A stretch of DNA of 64,000 nucleotides from Paenibacillus sp. BIC5C1 (GTDB lineage Bacteria > Bacillota > Bacilli > Paenibacillales > Paenibacillaceae): assembly GCF_032399705.1 (NCBI RefSeq), contig NZ_CP135922.1, positions 5,704,001 to 5,768,000 on the forward strand, read 5' to 3'. Positions 52,705 to 61,577 of this stretch are shown piece after piece (positions within the stretch are counted from its first letter, which is position 1; every line of letters starts with the position of its first letter). A model generated the notes under the pieces. The model did no database searches and was not told where the DNA came from. It worked only from the letters and a program-made list of their open reading frames with translations. Made by a program: the position numbers and the translations under genes.

Positions 52705-52891
52705 GGTATATCCCTCCTGTAGGGCAGAGTTGAACCTTTCTCTAGATATGGTATGCCTGCTCTCGTCCATTGCTATTTGCAATCACCCATTTTAATTAAT
52801 TCCACGGAAATGCCCACCCTTTCGTCTGCTTTTTTTCATAGACTAACAGGATAGAAGATCGGCCTGTGCAGGCCGTGACAAGGAGGTACCT

Positions 52892-54130
52892 ATGAGAGTT
52901 CTGCTCGTGACCTATTGGGAGCTTACACAGATGGGTGGAATATGGACATATGTGAAACAGCTGGCTGACAGGCTAATGGCTCTTGGCGTAGAGGTGGATA
53001 TTATGGGCACCAACGGAGCCAAAAATGAAGTGTACATTCGCAATCTCAATCGTTCCTTCTCCAAAGATAAGGTATGGCCCATGCTTCAAGCCAAACTTAA
53101 TCCGACTGATTTGCCTCAATTCACAGCCGATTCTCTCGTGGCTTATTATGAATTGAACAGGTATGCCTTTGAAATGGGAGCCGCGTATCTCGGCGTTGAT
53201 CATTACGATGTCATCCATGCGCAGGACCCGGTAGCAGCAGTCGCAATGAGACGTATATTAAACCGCAACACACCAATGGTAACGAGTTATCACGGGGCGC
53301 TTGCGCGAGAAGCTTTTTACGATGCTCAAAACTCTAACGCGAAGCTAACACTTCCCGAATATTTGCAATCCAAACGTGGACGTTACTTCCTGTCACTGGA
53401 AGAGCGAAGCGCTGAACAATCCCAGCTTATTCTGGTCTCCAGCCATTGGATTAAGAGCACACTTACGGACCTCCATGTTCCCGAGTCCAAATTTCGAATT
53501 ATTCCTTATGCTGTGGATATTCCAGCCTACCGTGCCCAAGCAGCAGTCAAGTTCCGTCAGAGGAAGACAGCGGGCAAAAAAGTGATCGCCTTTACGGGCA
53601 GACTGGAGCACATCAAAGGGGTTCATATTCTGGTAAAAGCACTCTCCAGCCTTAAGAAGAATCGCTCGGATTGGGTCTGCTGGATTGCTGGGGAAGGCAA
53701 TCTGATGGAGGATTTACGCTCCCTAGCCAATGACCTTGGAGTAGGTGCTGACATCGTTTTTTGGGGGAAACTCGACAACATCCCTTCATTCCTACGCCAT
53801 GCTGACATTTATGTACAGCCCAGCTTGCAGGATACGCAGCCTTTCTCGGTTACAGAGGCTCAGCTCGCCGGATTGCCTGTCATTGTAAGCGGTACGGCAG
53901 GTATGCCTGAGATGGTGCAGCCTGAACATACCGGTTGGGTCGTGCCGCCACAGGATGTCGAAGCCCTTAGCGCACTGTTAAATGCCCTTCTGCAGGATGA
54001 TGCTACCCGTGCAAAGGTAGGAGCAGCAGCCAAAGCCTGGGTTGAACAACATCGATCACTGGAAGAGATGGGATTGCGCACGCTGCATGTTTACCAGGAA
54101 GCCATTCAGTTGGGAGGTCAGAGAATATGA
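52892..54130 (+). CDS. Glycosyltransferase family 4
   Basis: A 412-residue GT-B glycosyltransferase. The N-terminal acceptor domain starts RVLLVTYWELTQMGGIWTYVKQLADRL (nt 52895-52975) and the C-terminal donor domain has VIAFTGRLEHIKGVHILVKAL, VFWGKLDNIPSFLRHADIYVQPSLQD and TEAQLAGLPVIVSGTAGMPEMV. The acceptor is unknown. ATG after AAGGAGG. Its stop overlaps the start of a 57-residue gene by four bases. It converges on the GT2 genes of the glycan locus. Confidence 0.92.
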   Translation: MRVLLVTYWELTQMGGIWTYVKQLADRLMALGVEVDIMGTNGAKNEVYIRNLNRSFSKDKVWPMLQAKLNPTDLPQFTADSLVAYYELNRYAFEMGAAYLGVDHYDVIHAQDPVAAVAMRRILNRNTPMVTSYHGALAREAFYDAQNSNAKLTLPEYLQSKRGRYFLSLEERSAEQSQLILVSSHWIKSTLTDLHVPESKFRIIPYAVDIPAYRAQAAVKFRQRKTAGKKVIAFTGRLEHIKGVHILVKALSSLKKNRSDWVCWIAGEGNLMEDLRSLANDLGVGADIVFWGKLDNIPSFLRHADIYVQPSLQDTQPFSVTEAQLAGLPVIVSGTAGMPEMVQPEHTGWVVPPQDVEALSALLNALLQDDATRAKVGAAAKAWVEQHRSLEEMGLRTLHVYQEAIQLGGQRI

Positions 54131-54300
54131 CATTGCTCGTCCCCAGTGATTTGTATAATCGTTGGTTCTCCACCCCTGTGTCCACGACGCATATCGAGGT
54201 GGATTACGCTGTAATGAACGAATTAATGAGAAAGCTGCCCAAAGGGTACGTATTCCCTGATCCGGCAAGCATGCTCATTCTCACATCTGAGAATAATTAG
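54127..54300 (+). CDS. Small hypothetical protein coupled to the GT4 gene (57 aa)
   Basis: A 57-codon frame beginning MTLLVPSDLYNRWFSTPV, with GGGAGG nine bases upstream. It overlaps the GT4 stop by four bases (ATGA). The predicted product is neutral, with two short strands and a helix (YAVMNELMRKLPKG). It is too short for a domain call. The overlap, the ribosome binding site and the terminator straight after it support a real gene co-transcribed with the glycosyltransferase. Confidence 0.65.
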   Translation: MTLLVPSDLYNRWFSTPVSTTHIEVDYAVMNELMRKLPKGYVFPDPASMLILTSENN

Positions 54301-54330
54301 AGTCAAGTAACTCTACAAACAGGAACAAAT

Positions 54331-54388
54331 AAGAGGATATTCGTTCATGCCGCAAGCACTTTACGGCAACCGAATATCCTCTTTTTCT
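54331..54388. terminator. Bidirectional terminator
   Basis: AAGAGGATATTCG pairs perfectly with CGAATATCCTCTT around GCCGCAAGC..., with TTTTTCTTG on the plus strand. It separates the convergent GT4 and GT2 genes. Confidence 0.85.
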
Positions 54389-54440
54389 TGTTTGTGGTTC
54401 ACTATCTAACATTCTTGGTTTCTTCCATGACTTATCACAA

Positions 54441-55157
54441 CTACTTCCAGTAACCGCCAACCTGCAACAGATTGAGTAATACAGGTCGATGCTTCGCTTG
54501 AACAAGTTCCATTTCGGCTTTCAATGCCTCAAAGTGTTTCTTGGTTCCCATTGATTCATGAACCCGATAACACATCAGTGGTTCACTGTAATAGAACAGC
54601 TCATAAAGCGGAAACAGCCTCAGCCACATCTCATAGTCATGCGTATAGCGAAATTCGGTGTCAAACACGCCGAACTTTCGAAATGCATCCATCTCAAGCA
54701 TCACTGTACAACCGTTGATTGGGCAACCTTCGGTCAGCACCTGAAGCATCTCTAGACGACTGCCTACTTCTGGTCTCACTGTGTCCATCCATTCGCTGTT
54801 CGCATCTACATAATGATAGGCCCCGTGACAGAACGAAGCCTTGACCTCTAGCATGAACTTCAGTTGTTTCTCTACCCGGTCCAGCAACATCACATCATCG
54901 GAGCTGAGCCAGACAAAGTAATCACCTGTCGCCTGTTTGATTCCCTCGTTTAACGCGGTTGCTGTTCCACCATTCTCTTTTCGTATATAGCGAATGCGAT
55001 TCATGAATGGTTGAAGCCGCTCCACATGCTTCGTAGAGCCGTCATCCACCACAATGACCTCAATATGCGGATACGTCTGGTGAATGGCACTGTGAACAGC
55101 CTGCTCGATATACGCACAATTATAAAAAGGAATGACAATTGATACCTTCGGCTCCAT
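54441..55157 (-). CDS. Glycosyltransferase family 2 (copy A)
   Basis: A 238-residue GT-A enzyme. The start MEPKVSIVIPFYNCAYIEQAV at 55157 has AAAGGGGAG upstream. VVDDGSTKHVERL holds the nucleotide-sugar Asp residues, VWLSSDDVML the DxD-type metal motif, and the C-terminal half the FRYTHDYEMWLRL acceptor motif. The neighbouring copy B has the same length and about half identical residues, so the pair arose by duplication. It probably adds a sugar in the glycan-locus pathway. Confidence 0.9.
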   Translation of the reverse strand: MEPKVSIVIPFYNCAYIEQAVHSAIHQTYPHIEVIVVDDGSTKHVERLQPFMNRIRYIRKENGGTATALNEGIKQATGDYFVWLSSDDVMLLDRVEKQLKFMLEVKASFCHGAYHYVDANSEWMDTVRPEVGSRLEMLQVLTEGCPINGCTVMLEMDAFRKFGVFDTEFRYTHDYEMWLRLFPLYELFYYSEPLMCYRVHESMGTKKHFEALKAEMELVQAKHRPVLLNLLQVGGYWK

Positions 55158-55329
55158 TCGGTACTCCCCTTTCTCCGCGTGAATATTACCATTCTCCCTA
55201 TTATATGAGGATAGATCCGTTAGGTATCGGGCATCTGTTGCATAACGACTCATAATTTACGCATATGAGCATTTTGCATTAATCCAATGAGTGGCTTATA
55301 GATCGAATTACATATAAATAAAGAGGGCG

Positions 55330-55377
55330 TTATTCAGCCAACATACGGCCTCCATAACCCCCACCAAAGTTGTTCAT
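55330..55377 (-). other. Possible 15-codon Gly-rich frame coupled to GT2 copy B
   Basis: MNNFGGGYGGRMLAE starts four bases inside the stop of GT2 copy B (ATGA overlap). A run of six G lies directly before it. A -1 slip on this run would instead extend copy B by the same sequence. No independent ribosome binding site. Confidence 0.3.
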
Positions 55378-56090
55378 CCCCCCATGGCAGTAATCCGCTG
55401 CAACAAAGGCTCCCGATATCTGGACCATACCATGGCGGCCTCCCGACCGATGGCATCTGCATGGCGTAACGTCCCCATCCCCCCGTGCCGTCGATATGCA
55501 GTAAGCGACTCGTTCAGATATGGAAAACGATGTCCGTTCAGTAAAATACGCATCCATAGATCCAAATCATGCGTATAAGGCAACAATTCATTAAACAGGC
55601 CCACCCCACTAAAGAGATCCTTGCGGATCATCACGGTACAGCCGTTCACCGGATTGCCGTTTACGAAGAGGCGCAGCCAATCCGGTTCTGCCATCGGTTC
55701 TGCTCCCCCGTTTAACTTGGTCACCGCAGAGTGCTCATTAATGTAATTAAAGTTGGTATGAGAGATGAGCACATTCTCCCGTTGCATAAATTCAACCTGA
55801 TGACGAATCTTATCCCGATATAAGAGGTCATCCGAACTCAGCCAGGCGACATAGTCCCCGGAGGCATGACGGATGCCGTGATTCAGAGCTGAAGCTGTAC
55901 CGCCATTGCTTTTGCCAAGAACATAAATGTAGGGGAGATACGGCTGGAGCAATTCCGTATGCCGGGTAGAGCCATCGTTGACGATAATGATCTCAACATC
56001 GGTATATGTCTGATTCAGTGCACTTTGGATTGCTTGAGGTACATAGGGACAATTGTAAAACGGAATAACAATGGATACTCTCGGATTCAA
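55374..56090 (-). CDS. Glycosyltransferase family 2 (copy B)
   Basis: A 238-residue GT-A enzyme paralogous to copy A. It starts at TTG 56090 (LNPRVSIVIPFYNCPYV) with GGGGAGG upstream. It has VNDGSTRHTELL, VAWLSSDDLLYRDK and LPYTHDLDLWMRI. It overlaps the sugar dehydratase gene by four bases. The last codons lie in a run of six G that could slip. Like copy A, it is expected to add a sugar residue to the locus product. Confidence 0.9.
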   Translation of the reverse strand: MNPRVSIVIPFYNCPYVPQAIQSALNQTYTDVEIIIVNDGSTRHTELLQPYLPYIYVLGKSNGGTASALNHGIRHASGDYVAWLSSDDLLYRDKIRHQVEFMQRENVLISHTNFNYINEHSAVTKLNGGAEPMAEPDWLRLFVNGNPVNGCTVMIRKDLFSGVGLFNELLPYTHDLDLWMRILLNGHRFPYLNESLTAYRRHGGMGTLRHADAIGREAAMVWSRYREPLLQRITAMGG

Positions 56091-57028
56091 GTAGTCGACC
56101 TCCCCTGCTGGGTACGAACATCTCTCAGAATGTCCTGCAGAGATTGGGTAAATGGAACCAGCGGCTGCCAGCCCAACTTGCGCAGCGCCGATAACTCCTC
56201 CTGATCTCCAGCCCCATCTGGACCGGATGAAGCTCCATCCCAGCGTACAGGCACCTCTGCTTTGGTCATGGTTAGCAGCGTATCCACTATTTCACCCAGG
56301 CTTCGCTCTTTGCCCGATACGACGGGGTAGACGGTGCCTGACACGCCCTGAACAAGCAAGGTTGCGTAGGCCCGAACCGCATCCCGTACATCCAGAAAAT
56401 CACGGGTATTATCCCGCCCGGATAGACGAAAGGCCTCTGTCTTACCTTCCTGTTCACAGGCAACAATATGACGTGCCAGCAGCGAGCATATGCCCGTTGA
56501 AGGACCTGCCCCGATCAGATTCCCCGGCTCTGCCAACATAATCTGCTGTCCAAAGAGAGACATCCACGACAGCGACACCATCTCCTCCAGTGCTTTGCTG
56601 AGACTGTACGGGTGGGGAGGCTGAGGATGCCGACCGGGTTCAGGTGTGTATTTTAACCGGGAACCTACAATAACGGTCCGTGCCGCTGGGCAGCTCCGGA
56701 GAGCATCTAGCAGATACAGTACAGCCATCACATTGGTCTCCAACACCAGTAGTGGATCGGACCACGAATCGGGTACGGAATTTTTGCCTGCAAGATGCAG
56801 CACATAATCCGGTTTCACCTCTTCAATCAGATGGCGGACTTGTTGCTTGTCGTTAAGATCGCAGACGTGTACAGCCACGTCATCGCCAAACGAATGTGCA
56901 CCTGCCCGCCTGACCACTGCAGCAACCGCAGCTTCAGCTGCGCGGAAATAAGCGACCGCATGCCGTCCGGTAAAGCCGGAGGCACCCGTGATCAGTATCT
57001 TTTTACCTGTCAGCTCTGCTCCATCCAT
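56087..57028 (-). CDS. NAD-dependent nucleotide-sugar epimerase/dehydratase
   Basis: A 313-residue extended short-chain dehydrogenase. The Rossmann motif is GASGFTGRHAV, with HLAGKNSVPDSW and the catalytic YSLSK (Tyr-Lys). Closest in pattern to GDP-mannose/UDP-sugar dehydratases. The ATG at 57028 has AAGGAGCTGG upstream, and the gene overlaps the RmlD-like gene by 19 bases. Its product, with the FucNAc-type genes upstream, implies more than one activated sugar is made here. Confidence 0.87.
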   Translation of the reverse strand: MDGAELTGKKILITGASGFTGRHAVAYFRAAEAAVAAVVRRAGAHSFGDDVAVHVCDLNDKQQVRHLIEEVKPDYVLHLAGKNSVPDSWSDPLLVLETNVMAVLYLLDALRSCPAARTVIVGSRLKYTPEPGRHPQPPHPYSLSKALEEMVSLSWMSLFGQQIMLAEPGNLIGAGPSTGICSLLARHIVACEQEGKTEAFRLSGRDNTRDFLDVRDAVRAYATLLVQGVSGTVYPVVSGKERSLGEIVDTLLTMTKAEVPVRWDGASSGPDGAGDQEELSALRKLGWQPLVPFTQSLQDILRDVRTQQGRSTT

Positions 57029-57837
57029 AATGCCAGCTCCTTCAGCATTGTAGAATAATCCGGAAGGTCTGTCTTCACGTCCTCACGTGTGGACACCAGC
57101 GTACGGTCCTGCACTATGCTATCATCAGGGACAACAACAACATCCTGCTTATCCCATGTCTTTTGGAACAGGATGAGCAGATCATGTTTGCTGACAGGTA
57201 CCGGATGAGCCAGATGGATTAGACCACTGACCGGCGATGCCAGATAATGATCTACCCATTTGGCTAGTTCAAGGGTGGTTACCCCATTCCAGAAGACACG
57301 TGTATATCCCCCAACTTCCCCTGTAGTGGACATGAACCAATGCATCAGACCGATGCCACCCTTCCGAATTTCAGGTCCAATAATGGACGTGCGAATCGTC
57401 AGATGTCCAGCATCCTGGACTTCACCCAGTGCTTTCGTAATCGCATAGGCAGATGTTCCATCAGTAACATCGTCCTCCCGATATGCCCCCCGATCCCCAC
57501 TAAACACACAGTCCGTACTGATATGAATCAGACGTGCACCAATCGTGTCGGCAACCCGCCGCAAACGATGCGGCAGGAATCCATTAATGTGATAAGCAGT
57601 AATTTTGTCTTCATCTGCAAAACTGTTCAAAACACCTACAGCGTTAACGATGACATCCGGGTGCACCGCCTCTACCAGACGGTCAACCATAAAGCTGTCA
57701 TTTACATCCAGCAACAGACCGTTGGGGTCCGTTACATCCCGGGTGGTATAGAAGATGCTGTGGATGCCTTGACGGCGGAAATAATCGACCAGAATATGAC
57801 CGGCCATTCCGTTCCCCCCAAGTATCAGCAGCTTCAT
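57010..57837 (-). CDS. RmlD/FnlB-like nucleotide-sugar reductase
   Basis: A 275-residue reductase. MKLLILGGNGMAGHILVDYF holds the NAD(P) motif, HISTDCVFSGDRG the RmlD signature and YAITKALGE the Tyr-Lys pair. In FnlA-FnlB-FnlC gene sets this position is held by the UDP-2-acetamido-2,6-dideoxy-hexulose reductase (FnlB/CapF/WbjC). Such enzymes are about 370 residues with a C-terminal cupin domain; here the cupin is missing. dTDP-4-dehydrorhamnose reductase is the alternative. ATG overlaps the fnlA-like stop by four bases. Confidence 0.82.
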   Translation of the reverse strand: MKLLILGGNGMAGHILVDYFRRQGIHSIFYTTRDVTDPNGLLLDVNDSFMVDRLVEAVHPDVIVNAVGVLNSFADEDKITAYHINGFLPHRLRRVADTIGARLIHISTDCVFSGDRGAYREDDVTDGTSAYAITKALGEVQDAGHLTIRTSIIGPEIRKGGIGLMHWFMSTTGEVGGYTRVFWNGVTTLELAKWVDHYLASPVSGLIHLAHPVPVSKHDLLILFQKTWDKQDVVVVPDDSIVQDRTLVSTREDVKTDLPDYSTMLKELALWMEQS

Positions 57838-58820
57838 GACAGAAACCCTCCGCGTTGCAGAATGTCACGAATCTCCTGTTTGGTCATTAGCTGATGTTCC
57901 GAACTAAAACTGCTGAAAGAAACAGGGGGGCAATTGGTATAATGCTCCTTCAACCCCGGTATGCCGAGTGTAGGCAAGATCACCAGATATTGCTCATCGT
58001 ATACCACTGTGGTCATGCTCTCGAATTCACTCATCAGAATCTCGTGTATCTTCTCGCCAGGCCGAGTACCGCGCTCCACAATGGACACATTCTCCACACC
58101 TGAATCCTCAATCAGCACCTCTGCCAAATCCACAATTTTGCACGTCGGCATGGTCATAACAAAAATCTCGCCACCCACGCTTTCCACCGATGCTTTGAAC
58201 AGCAAGGTGATGGCATCTTTCAAGGTCAGAAAGAACCGCGTCATTTTCATGTCGGTAATGGAAACTTGACCTTTCTGACGAATTTGATTTTTGAACAAAT
58301 GCACAACACTGCCATTCGTTCCAAGTACATTGCCACCACGTACAGTGACAAATCGCGTATTGCTGTGAAGCAGATTAGCGTATACGATCAATTTCTCACC
58401 GATCGCCTTAGTCATGCCGTAGAAATTGGATGGATTGGCGGCTTTGTCGGTCGAGATATAAATGACTTTTTCCACATTATTTTCAATTGCAGCCTCAATG
58501 ACATTTTGTGTGCCGATCACATTCGTTTTGAGTGCTTCGTAAGGTTGGTCTTCACACACCGGTACATGTTTGAGCGCTGCGAGATGAAATACATAGTCCA
58601 CATGCTGACAGGCAACGGTTAAGGCGTCCTTGTCTCGAATATCACCAATACGAAAATGAAGACGCGGGTCTTCGAATTCACGACTCATCGCCACTTGGCT
58701 GGATTCATTCCGGGAGTAAACGATAATCTCCTTGGGCTGCTGGGGCAGAAGTTGAGCCACAAGTTCATAACCCCATGATCCCGTACCGCCAGTCACGAGT
58801 ATACGCTTATTTTCAAACAT
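57834..58820 (-). CDS. UDP-GlcNAc 4,6-dehydratase/5-epimerase-like (FnlA/CapE)
   Basis: 328 residues, CapD-like short-chain dehydrogenase. MFENKRILVTGGTGSWGYELV, the Asp-binding loop EIIVYSRNESSQ, HLAALKHVPVCEDQP and an altered YxxxK-type segment SNFYGMTKAIGEK are typical of FnlA/WbjB/CapE. It starts synthesis of UDP-N-acetyl-L-fucosamine from UDP-GlcNAc. The ATG at 58820 overlaps the 2-epimerase gene by eight bases and has GGAGGG upstream. The assignment rests on the linked FnlB- and FnlC-like genes. Confidence 0.87.
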   Translation of the reverse strand: MFENKRILVTGGTGSWGYELVAQLLPQQPKEIIVYSRNESSQVAMSREFEDPRLHFRIGDIRDKDALTVACQHVDYVFHLAALKHVPVCEDQPYEALKTNVIGTQNVIEAAIENNVEKVIYISTDKAANPSNFYGMTKAIGEKLIVYANLLHSNTRFVTVRGGNVLGTNGSVVHLFKNQIRQKGQVSITDMKMTRFFLTLKDAITLLFKASVESVGGEIFVMTMPTCKIVDLAEVLIEDSGVENVSIVERGTRPGEKIHEILMSEFESMTTVVYDEQYLVILPTLGIPGLKEHYTNCPPVSFSSFSSEHQLMTKQEIRDILQRGGFLS

Positions 58821-59904
58821 GCATTTTCCCTCCAAGCAGAAATTTGACCACTTTACTGGATACATCGGTTGCTTTGTAGCCTTGTGGACAATCCCAGTCG
58901 TTTGACATTTCGATCATTACTTTCACACAACCCGCAATACGCTCCGCATCCAGACCTGAGACCACGTTGCTGCCGCAATCCACCGTCTCCGGTCGTTCTG
59001 TTGTGCGTCGCATGGTTACCGTAGGCACACCCATGATGCAGCACTCCTCCTGTACGGTACCACTGTCCGTAAGTGCACAGCGTGCATGTCGTTCCAGCAT
59101 CACGAAGTCGAAAAAACCGAATGGTTCGTGAAATTCCACCAGCGGGTGCATCTCAAGTTGCAGATGCTCGGCAATTCGAATAGCCGTTCGAGGGTGAATG
59201 CTGCATATGACTCGCATGGCATGTTCTTCAGCAACCTGGTTCAAGCCTTTCATGATCTCCAGCAAATGAGGAGGGTGATCAACATTCTCTGCCCTATGGG
59301 CCGTAACCAAAAAATATTGCCCGGATTTCAGCTTCAATTTTTTCAATATTTTGCTGGAACTCACCTGTGTGTCGTAGTGACGCATCACTTCATAGATCGG
59401 ATTGCCCGTCAGCACAATTCGACGACTGGGAATCCCTTCACTAACCAAATGTTTCTTGCTCTGTTCGGTATAAGGCATATTAATGGTTGAAATGGCGTCG
59501 ATGACCCGGCGATTTTTCTCCTCAGGCACATCCAGATCAAAACATCGGTTGCCCGCTTCCATATGAATGACGGGTATGCCCATCCGTTCAGCCAGCACAG
59601 CACATAATGCACTGTTCGTATCGCCGAGCAGCAGCACTTTATCCGGTTGCTCCTGATTTAACAAATCTTCCATTTGCGTAAACATCGAGGATAATTGCCG
59701 ACCGAGCGAGGCCGCTTCATCCTGAAGGACGTAGTCCGGCGCCCGCAAGCCCATTTCCTTGAAGAAAAGACCGCTGAGACTTTCCGTGAAGTTTTGTCCC
59801 GTGTGTACCAGAATATGTTTGGACGCGTACTGGTCCAGCTTGGAAATGATCAGGCTGAGCCGTATGATTTCAGGTCGAGTCCCCAGCACCGTCATGATCT
59901 TCAT
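58813..59904 (-). CDS. UDP-GlcNAc 2-epimerase-like protein (WecB/FnlC/CapG)
   Basis: 363 residues of the non-hydrolysing UDP-sugar 2-epimerase family. MKIMTVLGTRPEIIRLSLIISKL, VHTGQNFTESLS, HMEAGNRCFD, LVTAHRAENVDHP and the C-terminal DSGTVQEECCIMGVPTVTMR are all diagnostic. In a FucNAc pathway it acts last, converting UDP-2-acetamido-2,6-dideoxy-L-talose to UDP-L-FucNAc. The ATG at 59904 has AGGGA upstream; a frame-open start at 59922 is less supported. It follows a GT4 gene by 14 bases. Confidence 0.9.
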   Translation of the reverse strand: MKIMTVLGTRPEIIRLSLIISKLDQYASKHILVHTGQNFTESLSGLFFKEMGLRAPDYVLQDEAASLGRQLSSMFTQMEDLLNQEQPDKVLLLGDTNSALCAVLAERMGIPVIHMEAGNRCFDLDVPEEKNRRVIDAISTINMPYTEQSKKHLVSEGIPSRRIVLTGNPIYEVMRHYDTQVSSSKILKKLKLKSGQYFLVTAHRAENVDHPPHLLEIMKGLNQVAEEHAMRVICSIHPRTAIRIAEHLQLEMHPLVEFHEPFGFFDFVMLERHARCALTDSGTVQEECCIMGVPTVTMRRTTERPETVDCGSNVVSGLDAERIAGCVKVMIEMSNDWDCPQGYKATDVSSKVVKFLLGGKMHV

Positions 59905-59918
59905 CGTAATCCCTGCCT

Positions 59919-61517
59919 TCATCGTCTATTGGATGCTCTCCGGTGGAGCCGGGTTCGTCTGGCTTTGCGAGGAGCACGTTTGCGGGCAGCCGGTTGCCCC
60001 ACGCGTACACGCTTCTTTTTACGTGCCTTCAGCTTCCTACCGCCTGTTCCCATACCTCGTTTCATTCGTTCACGAACCCTGCTGCGTGGGGTTGAATGGG
60101 GATACCGCCCCCTTCGTCCCGTTCTGTGGCTTGAGCGAGGTTCTGTTGCTTCATGGACAGGTTGACCTATTGCAAGCGGAGGTAACGGTGAGAGCGGCAA
60201 CGTTTGGATCACAGTCAGTGGAAATAAAAGCGCCCGAACTGTAGCTGGTTCCAGAACCAGCACGGTTCGTAATTGTCCCTCGCCCCATGCGTACACTGGA
60301 CCATTCGGAGGCTGAATATACCTAAACCATCCGGGAAAACGCGTTAACCACTGTGTCACCATCGTATGCAACTTTGCCCTGTAGGTTTCAATACCATAGA
60401 GCTTTTCCGCTTCTGTCCGATTGCGCCATCCGATGTCGGAAGCCAGTTCAGGATCATTCAATAACGTTGTGGCCAGCGTGAACAACGCTTGAGTATCACC
60501 CGGTGGAGCCAGAAATGCACCACTGCCTACCGATTCCAGCAATTCCTTCAATCCACCCTGGGCAAATGCGATAACCGGTTTGGCAAAATAAAGCCCCTCC
60601 AGCGCGGTCATGCCGAATCCTTCTTTGACCATACTCGGGATAACTACGATATCCATGGCTGTATACGCCAGAGATACGTTCTCTTCAAACGTCGTAAAGG
60701 TGAACCTGCGATAATAACCGGATTTTTTCACCCGTGACACGCACTCGTCATAATACTTTTTGTCCGCTGATGTGCCAATGATCCAGAAACGGCAGCGTGA
60801 ATGGACTTCACACAATTGCAGCGCCATGTCAATGAACGGCTTTAGACCTTTGGCATCATATATAAATGAAGAGATGTAACCGATACAGATTTGCGATGGC
60901 TTGAAACCAAGTTCTTTGCGTTTGCGTTCCCTTAAGTGCACCCATCGATCTGGAGCTGGCAGAGACGGATCACAGGTTGGGGAAATCACCGTGAGTTTGT
61001 CGCTTATGCCCGCTTTTTTGAATGGGGTTATCGCCGTTTCGGATATACCTATGATCCAATCCGCGTAACGACCAATCATCTGTACAGCCTCGTTTGTATG
61101 TTCATTCTCCTGAATAATTTCGGTAATCTTCCAGATCACCGGAATTTGCAGAGATTTCGCTGCTACAGCTGGCATCACGTTGACACAGGTATTCGTTAAC
61201 ACCAGTTCAGGCGCAGTCTCCCGGATAAGGGAAACCACGTCCTGATAGGCTGGTGATTGGCGAAGCTGTTCTGCATCCGTTGCGATTCCCCGGTAAGGTG
61301 TGTACACACCGTGAAGCATCGGCAGGAAACATATTTTGACCTGAATATCGAACCTCCGCGCAAGTCCGGCAAGCTTACCTTCCTGAGGCACGACAAGTAT
61401 GCAATCGAAGATGGTACCCATTTCCCTCATAAAATGAAGCAGCAGCTTCTCCGCCCCCGTAATGCTGCGGGTGTTGCACACATGGGAAAACAACATGAGT
61501 CTAGGTTTATTCGCCAT
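59919..61517 (-). CDS. GT4 glycosyltransferase with Arg/Lys-rich C-terminal tail
   Basis: About 532 residues. MANKPRLMLFSHVCNTRSITGAEKL starts a GT-B enzyme; VCIGYISSFIYDAKGL-like and EGFGMTALEGLYFAKPVIAFAQGGLKEL segments (donor site) lie at nt 60900 and 60600. A linker follows and then a tail of about 75 residues, roughly half Arg/Lys (GGRKLKARKKKRVRVGQP). The translation start is uncertain: an AAGGAGG site at 61561-61567 is separated from the ATG at 61517 by a perfect hairpin (61528-61550). GTG at 61559 lies too close to that site. The gene sits between a CgeB-like gene and the 2-epimerase. Confidence 0.8.
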   Translation of the reverse strand: MANKPRLMLFSHVCNTRSITGAEKLLLHFMREMGTIFDCILVVPQEGKLAGLARRFDIQVKICFLPMLHGVYTPYRGIATDAEQLRQSPAYQDVVSLIRETAPELVLTNTCVNVMPAVAAKSLQIPVIWKITEIIQENEHTNEAVQMIGRYADWIIGISETAITPFKKAGISDKLTVISPTCDPSLPAPDRWVHLRERKRKELGFKPSQICIGYISSFIYDAKGLKPFIDMALQLCEVHSRCRFWIIGTSADKKYYDECVSRVKKSGYYRRFTFTTFEENVSLAYTAMDIVVIPSMVKEGFGMTALEGLYFAKPVIAFAQGGLKELLESVGSGAFLAPPGDTQALFTLATTLLNDPELASDIGWRNRTEAEKLYGIETYRAKLHTMVTQWLTRFPGWFRYIQPPNGPVYAWGEGQLRTVLVLEPATVRALLFPLTVIQTLPLSPLPPLAIGQPVHEATEPRSSHRTGRRGRYPHSTPRSRVRERMKRGMGTGGRKLKARKKKRVRVGQPAARKRAPRKARRTRLHRRASNRR

Positions 61518-61577
61518 GGCCGCACGGACCCTGCATGAAGCATGCAGGGTTCTGTGCACACCTCCTTCCGGCCAAAA

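Noticed and set aside
59695..60244. Two long plus-strand frames (156 and 161 codons)
   Set aside because: Antisense to the GT4 tail and the 2-epimerase start; no ribosome binding site. I considered them because the GT4 tail is odd, but the minus frame continues the GT4 domain without break.
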